From positions 1 to 52,610 of the forward strand of contig JAXLWB010000068.1 of the NCBI GenBank assembly GCA_046328715.1: 52,610 bases of DNA. The letters run 5' to 3'. The stretch's first letter is position 1; every line of letters begins with the position of its first letter. This document shows, piece by piece, positions 15,249-23,783 of this stretch. A program made the translations under genes and the position numbers. The notes under the pieces were generated by a model. That model was not told where the DNA came from, made no database searches, and saw only the letters and a program-made list of their open reading frames with translations. This DNA comes from JAXLWB01 sp046328715. GTDB taxonomy: Bacteria > Chloroflexota > Anaerolineae > Caldilineales > Caldilineaceae.

Positions 15249-17660
15249 TTATCCGCCGCCTGCCACGCGCCACTCACTGCCTGTCACCGAGTTCTGCTCG
15301 CCTTCAGAAACCATTCTGAGCAGGATATGTTGTGTTCGCCACACCTGCCATCGGCTGTAAAGATAGGCAAATGGGCCATAAAGCATGCCAATCCGTTCCA
15401 GGCGTGTCAATTCACTGGGATAGTCGGCCTGTTTTTTAACATTTTTTGAAGAATCTGCGCTGAATATGTGGCGCAAGGCCACAGGAGAGCGCAGCAGAAA
15501 ATCAAAGAGTCGCGTCGGTCGGTCCAGCAGCACTTTGGTCAAGTAAGCTGTCAAGCCGACGCCATAACCAAAGGCCTGACGACGCAATCCCGCATAGTCG
15601 CGCCGATGGCGATGATAGAGCAAAACGGCTGGTTCGTAGACCAGTTGATAGCCAGCCAGGATCACAGCCAGGAAGGCGGCCAAATCATCGCCACCCAGTG
15701 CTTTGCTGCCTGCACCCAAGGCCGGATCGAAGCCTCCAATCGCCTGCAAGGCGGAAGCCCGAAACGCCATATTTGCCCCCGAGCCAAAGAGTCCAGCACT
15801 GTATGGATAGAGTGGATTGGGCGGTCGATGCGCTTGCAGATCAAAGGTCTGGCGCTCAAAGCCTTTGCTAAAGCCACCGTATTGCTCAATCCAGGCTTGC
15901 GCTGGCGTCTGTAACTCGGCGGGCAGGATCATCCCGGTCACACATCCGATCTTCTCGTCGGTCTGAAATGCCTGGACGATGCATGTTAACCATTGGCGAT
16001 CGACTTGCACGTCGTCATCGGTAAAGGCGACGATCCGGTTGCGGCGACTCGCCGTTCCTTCGCCGAGGGTGTCGAGCATCTGCTCAGAGGTTGGCTGGGG
16101 TAGCAGATGAATCTCACGCAATCCTCGATTGTGGGCGGAGGCTAATCCTGGTTGCGCTTCGTGTACATAACGAACATTGATGTGGCCGCCATAGCGTTGG
16201 CGCAGCAGCCGTTCTGTGGCATCAGTCGTGGGTTGATTGTCTACGACGAGGATCTCGAAGTTAGGATAATCCATAGCCAGCAGGGAGTCTAGTGTCAGCT
16301 TGAGGCTGGCTGCCCGCTCACGCGTGGCGATGATGACAGTGACAAGAGGTGCTTCGGCCAAAACCGCCTGATAATGCTGTCGGCATTGAGGCACCTGGGC
16401 AAGATCAATACCATTGATGCTCAGGCGCCCGCCCAAGGACAGACCGTCGGCACGCAGATGCGTCTGGATCGCTGGAGCAAAGGTGCGCCATATGTGCAGG
16501 GCCAAATCCTCTGCATTCATTCCCTCAGTAGGAACCTTCAGATCCAAGGTGCCTAATGGCTGACCGTGCAGGCGGATCAAAATCTGTAACTGCTGATACG
16601 TGGTTCCAAATTCCAGCGGACGCAGCGCAGGCAGCGGTTGGCTCAACTCAATCTCACATAGTTGTGTGGGTTTGAATCGGATGGCAACGGGCTCAGCCGT
16701 CGTCACCTTGCGCCGAAAAACCCCAGCCATTCGACTAAACAAATAGCCAATGATCGTTGTAACCAGTCCAATCAGGATCGCCATCGCCCGTCCAGCGCCG
16801 TAAAAATGGCCCCAAAAACAGTCACTGAGCCCTGTAAATACGCCAGCCGGCAGTGTACGGGTAACATAACTTTGTTCGGTAGAGAGGGCAGCCTGGTTGC
16901 CGACATAGCGTGCAATCTGGGCTTTGGAAACGCCTTCAGCATAACAACGTTCCAGAAAGTAACGCAGGCTGGCGCGCTGGGTCGGCACGTGATGTTGCAC
17001 ATGGGCATCGGGATCGTAGACAAATTCCGCAAACGGCCATTCCTGCTGGGCCCGGATGCAGAGTTCAGTCTCCTCGCACCCCACAGGCAGCGTACCAACC
17101 CGCCCGATCTCGTTGCGAAAGCCGCCAATCTCCTTGAAGATCGAGCGGCGGAAGGACATATTGCAGCCGATCAAATTGCGCACCCGCGCCACTTGAAGCG
17201 GCATCCCCCAATAAGAACAGCCGACTACCCAGTCAAATTCATGAGGAAACCAGGCAGGACGCCCTGTCTGCCAAAGTGCCTCGATCGCACCGCCCACACC
17301 CAACACATTGGGGTCGCCATAGTGACCGAGCAACCGCTCCAACCAGTCGGGGGCGGCAACGGCATCTTCGTCCATGAAGGCAACAATATCACTAGTAGCG
17401 ATACGCAAGCCACTGTTACGCGCCCCAGATAGACCACGCGGTTCACCATTTTCGATTACGAGCAGATCTTTTAGATAACCCTGAGCCCGTTTAAACAAGG
17501 TTGGGTTGTGATCGATCACAAGAATGGTTTGCGTCGGTTTCGTGCTCTGCTGGCGTAAGGATTGAACCGCTTCGAGCAGATCGTTCCAGCGAGACTCGGT
17601 GTAGGCACAAATCACAACCGAAACGGTCAATGCAGTCTGAGTCAATGCAGTCTGGGTCAT
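15249..17660 (-). CDS. Double GT2 glycosyltransferase with central membrane segment
   Basis: The 803-residue protein carries two family-2 glycosyltransferase domains. Domain 1 (about residues 12-280) has VSVVICAYTE and the nucleotide-sugar Asp cluster MDEDA (D97/D99). A hydrophobic stretch follows near 288-310. Domain 2 (about 430-700) has VTVIIATRERAASL and FTDDDV. Each domain is full-length, so the protein could add two sugars in sequence. The N-terminus MTQTALTQTAL is encoded by a perfect 15-base tandem duplication. The C-terminal SEWRVAGGG lies in DNA that resembles a foldback arm. It is followed 3 bases later by the deacetylase. Confidence 0.85.
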   Translation of the reverse strand: MTQTALTQTALTVSVVICAYTESRWNDLLEAVQSLRQQSTKPTQTILVIDHNPTLFKRAQGYLKDLLVIENGEPRGLSGARNSGLRIATSDIVAFMDEDAVAAPDWLERLLGHYGDPNVLGVGGAIEALWQTGRPAWFPHEFDWVVGCSYWGMPLQVARVRNLIGCNMSFRRSIFKEIGGFRNEIGRVGTLPVGCEETELCIRAQQEWPFAEFVYDPDAHVQHHVPTQRASLRYFLERCYAEGVSKAQIARYVGNQAALSTEQSYVTRTLPAGVFTGLSDCFWGHFYGAGRAMAILIGLVTTIIGYLFSRMAGVFRRKVTTAEPVAIRFKPTQLCEIELSQPLPALRPLEFGTTYQQLQILIRLHGQPLGTLDLKVPTEGMNAEDLALHIWRTFAPAIQTHLRADGLSLGGRLSINGIDLAQVPQCRQHYQAVLAEAPLVTVIIATRERAASLKLTLDSLLAMDYPNFEILVVDNQPTTDATERLLRQRYGGHINVRYVHEAQPGLASAHNRGLREIHLLPQPTSEQMLDTLGEGTASRRNRIVAFTDDDVQVDRQWLTCIVQAFQTDEKIGCVTGMILPAELQTPAQAWIEQYGGFSKGFERQTFDLQAHRPPNPLYPYSAGLFGSGANMAFRASALQAIGGFDPALGAGSKALGGDDLAAFLAVILAGYQLVYEPAVLLYHRHRRDYAGLRRQAFGYGVGLTAYLTKVLLDRPTRLFDFLLRSPVALRHIFSADSSKNVKKQADYPSELTRLERIGMLYGPFAYLYSRWQVWRTQHILLRMVSEGEQNSVTGSEWRVAGGG

Positions 17661-17690
17661 AGAGTCTTGTTCTTTACAGTCACTGAGAAG

Positions 17691-18566
17691 CTAATCAAAT
17701 TGGCGGGGATTGGACGCAGCAATCGACAATGGTTGGGGCGTTGAGAGACGTAATGTGCCAATTTCCTCACTGTGCAATCGTTCTACTCTGGGCAAAAACC
17801 ATTCGCCTACAATCGTTTTGAAGACTCGCCATCCATCACGGAATGCATTCAAATTGCTATCGCCATGGATGCGTCCCGCTTCAAAGCTTGGCACTTCATG
17901 AATGCGCAACCCTGCCTGAAGAATACGCACGTTGAGTTGGGTTTCAATTTCAAAGCCATCGGCGTCGAGCTTGATTTCGGCCAACACACGCCGCCAGAAA
18001 GCGTTATAGCCATAGCAGAGGTCAGAGTATTGCCCTCCATGCAACAAGCGTAAGAGCCAAGTAAGAAAGAGATTGCCTGCATAGCGGATGCGCCCCATGT
18101 CGTGCGTCCCGCCCCCTTGCAAAAAGCGTGATCCCTTGGCAACATCGGCTCCAGTCAAAAGTACACCTAAATAGGCTGGAATCTCACCAGGATTCATCGA
18201 ACCATCTGCGTCTAGCATCACAATAATGTCGCCAGTGGCCAGGGCAAAACCAGTGCGCAGTGCTGCTCCTTTGCCACGCCCCTTTTGTTGTACGACCTGA
18301 ATCCGCTCACAGAGCAGCTTGGCAACCTCCGCCGTGCCATCGCTGGAATTGCCATCGACCAGAATTACCTCATGCGCCCAATGCGGTAGATGAGGAAGCA
18401 CATAAGGCAGATTCCTGGCTTCATTTTTGGCTGGAATGATAATGCTGACTGTCGGATGGACAATTTGCGCATTCGTGCGAACTCTTTCGGCTGACAGAGT
18501 GGCTCTACCAAACTCTACCGTTGTCGATTCAGTTTTGGGTGCGACAGACAGGGCGCGGCCATTCAT
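17691..18566 (-). CDS. GT2 family glycosyltransferase, dolichyl-phosphate-mannose-synthase-like
   Basis: The 291-residue protein is a single GT2 domain. VSIIIPAKNEARNLP, the acceptor-side DGNSSDGTAE, VMLDADGSMNP (the DxD site) and GKGAALRTGFALATGD are the DPM1/GtrB-like signatures. No C-terminal membrane helices are seen, so it should be a peripheral membrane enzyme that transfers a sugar to a polyprenyl phosphate. The N-terminal 35 residues are extra and probably disordered. It is the first gene of the minus-strand glycopolymer cluster. ATG 18566 has AAGG about 10 bases upstream. Confidence 0.85.
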   Translation of the reverse strand: MNGRALSVAPKTESTTVEFGRATLSAERVRTNAQIVHPTVSIIIPAKNEARNLPYVLPHLPHWAHEVILVDGNSSDGTAEVAKLLCERIQVVQQKGRGKGAALRTGFALATGDIIVMLDADGSMNPGEIPAYLGVLLTGADVAKGSRFLQGGGTHDMGRIRYAGNLFLTWLLRLLHGGQYSDLCYGYNAFWRRVLAEIKLDADGFEIETQLNVRILQAGLRIHEVPSFEAGRIHGDSNLNAFRDGWRVFKTIVGEWFLPRVERLHSEEIGTLRLSTPQPLSIAASNPRQFD

Positions 18567-18748
18567 GGCAACAACCTTTCGGGCTCAAATGGGCTACAAT
18601 GGGATTTCACGAGATCTTTCTATTGTTTCGAAAGAGTAGCATTTTTAACTAGATTATATAATGACAAGAAGCTTACAATGCCTATGAACAGTTCGTGGTG
18701 GCCGCAAGAGAAACCGTAATGTTTGAAGAGAATGAGGGCGGGCAGTGA

Positions 18749-18873
18749 GTGCCGAAGCAGAACCCGGCACATATGTAAGGTGAAACTGTACGCTCACGCT
18801 AACGGCTCTGAGACGACCGTCAGCACAGATCCTACTAAACACAGCGAGCGGCATCTTAAGACGCCGCTCGCTG
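18749..18873. other. Candidate structured RNA or cis element: three consecutive stem-loops
   Basis: Stem 1: GTGCCG (18749-18754) with CGGCAC (18765-18770). Stem 2: GCTAACGG with CCGTCAGC (one mismatch), about 18799-18824. Stem 3: CAGCGAGCGGC (18842-18852) with GCCGCTCGCTG (18863-18873), perfect. No U-tract follows, and no riboswitch consensus I know fits. Strand is unknown. Confidence 0.35.
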
Positions 18874-18956
18874 CACACAAAGGAGGAGGGAGAAACAGGA
18901 CTAAGTATAGAGCCCAAAATCCATCCCGTCTGTGGATCGGCTTCCAGTTTTACCAG

Positions 18957-18985
18957 TTGACGTCTTTTCCAATAGGTGGTATACT
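18957..18985 (+). promoter_or_regulatory. Sigma70-type promoter of the metal-resistance cassette
   Basis: TTGACG (18957-18962), 17-base spacer, TATACT (18980-18985): five of six consensus bases in each hexamer. Transcription should start near 18992, at the edge of the SmtB-like operator. Confidence 0.8.
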
Positions 18986-18995
18986 ACGCCAACAC

Positions 18996-19013
18996 ATGAA
19001 CAATTGCTCAAAT
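18996..19013. promoter_or_regulatory. ArsR/SmtB-type operator (ATGAACAATTGCTCAAAT)
   Basis: An imperfect inverted repeat TGAAC-AATT-GCTCA. It closely resembles the SmtB/ZiaR operator consensus of the TGAACA...TGTTCA type (family knowledge). It covers the predicted transcription start, and an ArsR/SmtB repressor is the first gene downstream. Confidence 0.7.
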
Positions 19014-19121
19014 ATTCATCTATTGAGATTCTGTCTCAGTTAGATCATAGCTAATATTACGCAAAAGAACTGGCTTGGGTGCTAACCAACGGATGCCAAC
19101 CTGATCGCCATAGGCCGAACT

Positions 19122-19141
19122 GTCATTCCGAAGGAATCTTA
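19122..19141 (+). repeat. GTCAT dispersed element, short degenerate copy
   Basis: GTCATTCCGAAGGAATCTTA matches the start and the GGAGAAATCTT part of the longer copies with the middle deleted. It lies in the 5-prime leader of the repressor gene. Confidence 0.45.
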
Positions 19142-19212
19142 GTCAACGTATACGACTGAATGTGCGCACCTACGGTTACCCAAACGCTTATCAAATATCT
19201 TTAGAAAAACCT

Positions 19213-19533
19213 ATGAGTTTAACCAATATATCGAGCCCCTCACTTTTACTCGATAACGAAGCCACTACCCAGTTGGCACAACTTTTTGCTGCAATGGGCG
19301 ATCCAAGTCGGTTGCGCATTATTGCCGCTCTGGTAGATGGCGAAAAGAATGTCACCGCCATTGCTGAGGCGGTGCAGATCAGTGAATCGGCAGTTTCCCA
19401 CCATTTACGGGATCTACGTCAATTGCGCATCGTCAAGACGCGCAAAGAAGGGCGCTTTGTCTATTACTCGCTGGACGATGACCACGTTATCGAGCTTTTT
19501 CATCGTGGATTGGAGCATGTGCAACATGGGTAA
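19213..19533 (+). CDS. ArsR/SmtB family metal-responsive repressor
   Basis: The 106-residue winged-helix protein has LFAAMGDPSRLRIIAAL, the recognition helix region ISESAVSHHLRDLRQL and the wing GRFVYYSLDDDH. The alpha-5 metal site of SmtB (Asp-x-His-x10-His-x2-Glu) is matched by D89, H91, H102 and H105, with His replacing the final Glu. That points to Zn(II)/Cd(II)/Co(II) sensing. There is no alpha-3N Cys pair, so CadC-type sensing is less likely. ATG 19213 is chosen; an in-frame GTG at 19162 would add 17 atypical residues. It precedes a P1B ATPase and has a matching operator upstream, so it should be autoregulated. Confidence 0.9.
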   Translation: MSLTNISSPSLLLDNEATTQLAQLFAAMGDPSRLRIIAALVDGEKNVTAIAEAVQISESAVSHHLRDLRQLRIVKTRKEGRFVYYSLDDDHVIELFHRGLEHVQHG

Positions 19534-19616
19534 AAGTGGCAAAGTGGCAGAGTTAAAAAGTTGAAGAGTCGAAAGCACTTTGCCACTTTACCACTCTGCC
19601 ACTTTGCCACTCTTTT
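19531..19616. repeat. Foldback between arsR-like and ATPase genes (AGTGGCA words)
   Basis: The left arm starts at the repressor stop codon (TAAAAGTGGCAAAGTGGCAG). The right arm TGCCACTTTACCACTCTGCC and TTGCCACTC is its imperfect complement. The ATPase ribosome-binding site follows immediately. Confidence 0.8.
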
Positions 19617-19627
19617 TCAGGAGAGAT

Positions 19628-21889
19628 ATGGAACAGACCTTCACCATCACCGGAATGGATTGCGCCGACTGTGCGCGGACAATTGAACGAGGCGTGGCCA
19701 AGTTGGAAGGAATTGAGGCGTGTACGCTCAACTATGCCGCAGGCAAACTGCGGGTCAGCGGGACAGCGTCAGAAGAAGATGTGGTTAGTCGGGTGCGTCA
19801 GCTTGGCTATGACGTGGCAAACGAGCAGGAACAAAGCGCTGCGTCATCTTCAACCGGCGGACTCATCGGCTTTGTGCGATATCTGCTCCAACGCCGCCAG
19901 ACAACCCTGGCCCTGGTCGGTCTGCTCCTGATCCTACCCGGCATCGTCTTCGATGAATTGTTACCCGTGGTGAATGGGAATGCTCCGCCAAGCTGGGTTC
20001 ATCTCTTTTCATTGGCGGCATTGGCGATTGCGGGTGCGCCGATTGCCCAGAGCGCCTGGCAAGGACTGTTCATCAACCATGAAATTACGATCAACCTCTT
20101 GATGACGATTGCCGCTGTCGGGGCTGTGATCATTGGTGCCTACAGCGAGGCCGGGCTGGTGATGGTACTCTTTGCCATTGGCGAAGCGCTGGAAGGCTAC
20201 ACGATGGAACGGGCACGCCAGTCGATCCGTTCCTTGTTGTCGGTGGCACCCCAAGAGGCGATTGCGCTGCGCCCCTGTATCGACTGTAAAGGACATATGG
20301 GTCAGGATGGCTATACCGGCGGTCCCTGCCCCTTCTGTGGCATTGAAGAGCAATTGGTCAAGATCGATCAACTGGTAATTGGCGACACCATTCTGGTCAA
20401 AGCGGGCGAACGGGTGGCGATGGATGGTCGTATTGTCAAAGGCAGTTCGGCACTCAATCAGGCACCGATTACGGGAGAAAGCATCCCTATTGAGAAGCAG
20501 CCGGGTGATTCTGTCTTTGCAGGTAGCATCAACGGCAACGGTGTGTTGGAAATTTTGGTAACCGCTCTGGCGCAGGACAACACAATCAGTCGTATGGTGC
20601 ACCTAGTGGAAGAAGCTCAAGAGCGTCGTGCCCCGATTCAGCGTTTTGTCGATCAGTTCGCCAAGTTCTATACCCCAGCCGTGGTTGCCATCGCTTTTTT
20701 GGTAGCAACCTTGCCGCCGATGCTCTTCGGTCAACCCTTCTGGAACGCCGATGGTGCAACACAAGGTTGGCTCTACCGGGCGCTGGAGCTGCTGGTCGTC
20801 GCCTGTCCTTGCGCGCTGGTGATCAGCACGCCGGTAACATTGGTCGCAGCCTTGAGCAATGCGGCGCGCAATGGTGTGCTGATCAAAGGTGGAGCCTTTA
20901 TCGAGGCGTTGAGCCGAATACGGGCAATCGCCTTTGACAAGACCGGCACCTTGACCGAAGGCAAACCCCAAGTGAGGGAGATTCGTTCCGTCAACTGCCT
21001 GGAGGAGGCGACCTGCCTACATTGCGACGACCTGCTGGCATTGGCGAGCGCAGTGGAGCGACGCAGCGAACATCCGTTGGCCGAGGCGGTGGTTAACGCT
21101 GCCAATCAACGCAACTTGCAGCAGCGCTATCCTGTCGCCGAGAGTGTCGCAGCTCAAGTCGGGCAGGGCGTGATCGGCCAGGTCAACGGACAACAGATCT
21201 TTATCGGCAACCATCGTTATTTCGATGCCAACGTGCCGCACGACGCTGCAATCTGCACCACCATCCAACAACGTTCTGCCAGTGGAGAAACCCCGCTGAT
21301 GGTCAGTATCGACGGTACTTATCAAGGCTACATCACCGTGGCCGACCCGGTACGCGCTGAGAGTCGGGAGACGCTGGAACGGTTACAGGCCAGCGGTATC
21401 CAAACGTTGATCATGTTGACTGGTGACAACCAAGCCACGGCGCAACGGATCGCCGACACGGTCGGGGTAAGTGAAGTTTGTGCGGAACTGTTGCCCGAGC
21501 AGAAGGTGGAAGCAGTACGCGATTTGCTGACCCGCCACGGTGCCGTCGCTATGGTCGGTGATGGCATCAACGATGCGCCTGCCCTAGCCACCGCCACTGT
21601 CGGCATTGCGATGGGGGGTAGCGGTTCTGCACAGGCGATCGAAACGGCGGATGTTTCCTTGATGAACGATAGCTTGTACCAATTGCCCTTTGTGCTGCGC
21701 CTGTGCCGCCAAGCCATGCAGACCATCCGCCAAAACATCAGCTTTGCGATTGGCGTGAAGATCTTGTTTTTGGTAGCGGTGTTGTTCGGTGTAGGCACCC
21801 TTTGGTTGGCGGTGTTGGCCGATGTAGGGGCATCGTTGCTAGTGACGCTGAATGGTATGCGCCTGTTGCGTTTTTCTACCGAAAAGTAG
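19628..21889 (+). CDS. P1B-type heavy-metal-translocating ATPase (Zn/Cd/Pb class) with a Cys4 insert
   Basis: The 753-residue pump exports soft divalent metals from the cytosol. In order: an HMA domain with GMDCADCA (C12, C15); membrane helices; the actuator domain with TGES (282-285); the ion-site CPC in ACPCALV (393-395); the phosphorylation site DKTGTLT (D437); SEHP; and GDGINDAPAL. The last helices carry a Lys (GVKILFL) and DVG, as in the P1B-2 (ZntA/CadA) group. Residues 217-237 insert CxxC-13-CxxC (CIDC...CPFC) into the actuator domain, which standard pumps lack. A further CxxC (CLHC) lies in the nucleotide-binding domain. ATG 19628 has GGAGA upstream. Confidence 0.92.
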   Translation: MEQTFTITGMDCADCARTIERGVAKLEGIEACTLNYAAGKLRVSGTASEEDVVSRVRQLGYDVANEQEQSAASSSTGGLIGFVRYLLQRRQTTLALVGLLLILPGIVFDELLPVVNGNAPPSWVHLFSLAALAIAGAPIAQSAWQGLFINHEITINLLMTIAAVGAVIIGAYSEAGLVMVLFAIGEALEGYTMERARQSIRSLLSVAPQEAIALRPCIDCKGHMGQDGYTGGPCPFCGIEEQLVKIDQLVIGDTILVKAGERVAMDGRIVKGSSALNQAPITGESIPIEKQPGDSVFAGSINGNGVLEILVTALAQDNTISRMVHLVEEAQERRAPIQRFVDQFAKFYTPAVVAIAFLVATLPPMLFGQPFWNADGATQGWLYRALELLVVACPCALVISTPVTLVAALSNAARNGVLIKGGAFIEALSRIRAIAFDKTGTLTEGKPQVREIRSVNCLEEATCLHCDDLLALASAVERRSEHPLAEAVVNAANQRNLQQRYPVAESVAAQVGQGVIGQVNGQQIFIGNHRYFDANVPHDAAICTTIQQRSASGETPLMVSIDGTYQGYITVADPVRAESRETLERLQASGIQTLIMLTGDNQATAQRIADTVGVSEVCAELLPEQKVEAVRDLLTRHGAVAMVGDGINDAPALATATVGIAMGGSGSAQAIETADVSLMNDSLYQLPFVLRLCRQAMQTIRQNISFAIGVKILFLVAVLFGVGTLWLAVLADVGASLLVTLNGMRLLRFSTEK

Positions 21890-21903
21890 CCTTACAGCCC
21901 TAC

Positions 21904-21940
21904 AAAGAAGCCGGGATCTTCAAAGATTCCGGCTTCTTTG
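21904..21940 (+). terminator. Terminator hairpin after the metal ATPase
   Basis: AAAGAAGCCGG (21904-21914) pairs with CCGGCTTCTTT (21929-21939), and the inner bases ATCTT/AAGAT extend the stem. The T-rich right end is characteristic, although the run is short. Confidence 0.7.
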
Positions 21941-21941
21941 T

Positions 21942-21947
21942 TATAGT
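21942..21947 (+). promoter_or_regulatory. -10 element TATAGT just upstream of ATG 21956
   Basis: TATAGT ends 8 bases before the start codon. TTCAAA (21919-21924) is a weak -35 at 17 bases. No ribosome-binding site fits between, which suggests a leaderless transcript. Confidence 0.35.
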
Positions 21948-21955
21948 TAGCACCT

Positions 21956-23746
21956 ATGTCCAATGCACATCTGAAAAGTGGTAAGGTCAAGTGGCGACCC
22001 AACCTCGTCTTTGCGGTCTGCTATTGCTTGCTCAATGCTTTACTATTTCTTCCCTTTATCCTGCTCATGCCCGAGTCGGCGACAATCTTGCCGCCGGGAT
22101 CGATCTTTAGTTGGGATCTTTCCTTGAGTACGAGCCAGCTTCTGGTCTGGCGCGATCATTTCGATCTGCTGCGCATTTCAGGCGAGTTGACGATCTTGAC
22201 AGCGTTGTGGATCTTCTTGCCGCGCCTACGCAACTCGCTGCTGCGTGCCATCGTTTATACGGTCTATCTGCTGGCCTTCTGTTACGCCCTTTACGAAGCG
22301 ATTGTGTTGTCACTCTTTCTGGCTCAGCCCGACTTCTACAGCCAATATTTCTGGGCACGCGATGGCTTGCCCTTTCTGGCCAGCCACATCCAGAATGCAA
22401 GCTGGATTGTGCTGGCAGCAGCGGTGGGCGGGGCGTTCGGCATCGGCATTTTGCTCTTATTGCTCGGAAGTTTGCTCAACAGCGCGGCATCGCCCCAGTT
22501 GCATCCAGCGTTGCGCAGCGCCGTACTGATTCTGGCGAGCTTCTGTCTCTTTGTCGCCGTTCGTTACCAAATCTGGACAGCGGATCCGCAGATGGTGGTG
22601 AGCAGTATCGCCTTCAAATTGGAGAGAAACATTGCGGCGTCGTGGCAACTCTACAGCGATGTCGCCAGTTTTGACGATCAACCGATGCGAGTAGCCTACG
22701 ATTACAGCCACTATCAGCTTGCCCAAAAGCCCAACATCTATTTCATCTTTGTTGAATCCTACGGCAGCGTGCTTTATAAGCGCCCTGATTATCGGCGCGC
22801 CTACACAAGCTTGCTGAGCGAGTTGGAGCAGCAAATCCAGGGCAGCGGTTGGTCCAGTGCCTCGGCCTTGAGCATTTCACCGATGTGGGGGGGCGGTTCG
22901 TGGATGGCGTATAGCAGCGGGTTGATGGGACTGCGCATCGATCATCAGCCACAATACCTGGCGCTCTTCAACAAATATCAGATAGATCACTATCCCGATC
23001 TCGCCTCTACCCTCAAGGCGCAAGGCTATCGTTTTGTCTGGCTCTCTTCAATTGGTGACCAGTTGGGCGAGCAAGAATGGACCAAACAGCAGCGCTTTCA
23101 CAATGTCGATCAATATTTGCGCTATCAAGACCTGAATTATCAAGGGCCAGGCTACGGTTGGGGACCTTCACCGCCCGACCAATATGTGCTCAACTATGCG
23201 CGTGAAACGTACCTGAGCAAAATCGACCAGCCGCTGTTCTTTTTTATGATCACGCAAAATTCGCACTATCCCTGGATTCCGCAGCCGACGTTTGTGGAGG
23301 ATTGGCATACACTCAACCAGTCACTTGCAACAGGAGAAGAAGCATCGCCAGCGGTTGACCCTGAAGCGCTCAGCCATAGTGTGCGCCGCCAGAATTATAT
23401 GAATGCGGTGGAGTACCAACTGCGTACATTGACTGATTTTGTGCTGCACAGCGACGACAAAAATTCGCTCTACATCCTGGTCGGCGATCATCAACCGCCG
23501 CGTGTCTCGCGTGAGGCGGATGGTTGGGCCACGCCCATTCATTTGCTCAGCCGCGATGCTGGGTTGATCCAGGCTTTTGAAGAATATGGCTTTGTGCCCG
23601 GTTTAACGGTAAAATCTCTCGATACTGAGTTACATCATGAAGGGATCTACTCGCTGTTGATGCGGGTGTTGCTGGAACGCTTCGGCAAACAACCGCTCAC
23701 GTTGCCAGCTTACTTGCCCAGTGGCGTGGTGGCGGTTAATCGATAG
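21956..23746 (+). CDS. Membrane-anchored sulfatase/LTA-synthase-fold phosphotransferase
   Basis: The 596-residue protein has five N-terminal membrane helices (about residues 15-215) and an extracellular alkaline-phosphatase-superfamily domain. NIYFIFVESYGSVLY resembles the motif around the nucleophile region of LTA synthases, although the usual Thr/Ser site is not clear. LVGDHQPPR matches the family metal ligands Asp-His near the C-terminus. Family members transfer phosphoglycerol or phosphoethanolamine to surface polymers. Its location near a CDP-alcohol phosphatidyltransferase and the glycopolymer genes fits such a role. Substrate and catalytic competence are uncertain. Confidence 0.75.
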   Translation: MSNAHLKSGKVKWRPNLVFAVCYCLLNALLFLPFILLMPESATILPPGSIFSWDLSLSTSQLLVWRDHFDLLRISGELTILTALWIFLPRLRNSLLRAIVYTVYLLAFCYALYEAIVLSLFLAQPDFYSQYFWARDGLPFLASHIQNASWIVLAAAVGGAFGIGILLLLLGSLLNSAASPQLHPALRSAVLILASFCLFVAVRYQIWTADPQMVVSSIAFKLERNIAASWQLYSDVASFDDQPMRVAYDYSHYQLAQKPNIYFIFVESYGSVLYKRPDYRRAYTSLLSELEQQIQGSGWSSASALSISPMWGGGSWMAYSSGLMGLRIDHQPQYLALFNKYQIDHYPDLASTLKAQGYRFVWLSSIGDQLGEQEWTKQQRFHNVDQYLRYQDLNYQGPGYGWGPSPPDQYVLNYARETYLSKIDQPLFFFMITQNSHYPWIPQPTFVEDWHTLNQSLATGEEASPAVDPEALSHSVRRQNYMNAVEYQLRTLTDFVLHSDDKNSLYILVGDHQPPRVSREADGWATPIHLLSRDAGLIQAFEEYGFVPGLTVKSLDTELHHEGIYSLLMRVLLERFGKQPLTLPAYLPSGVVAVNR

Positions 23747-23783
23747 AGTAGTGTAGAATTATCAATTCCCAAAGGAGAAGGCT

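Larger units (their letters stand above)
18567..19212. other. Intergenic region between divergent glycopolymer and metal-resistance genes
   Basis: About 650 bases without a gene. It holds a candidate structured RNA (18749-18873), a strong plus-strand promoter (18957-18985), an SmtB-like operator (18996-19013) and a degenerate GTCAT-type repeat (19122-19141). The minus-strand promoter for the GT2 gene should also lie here but I see no convincing one. Confidence 0.6.

Noticed and set aside
18749..18873. Naming the structured element as a known riboswitch
   Set aside because: Conserved cores of the riboswitches I know are not matched, and it lies upstream of the mapped-looking promoter, not inside the metal transcript leader.
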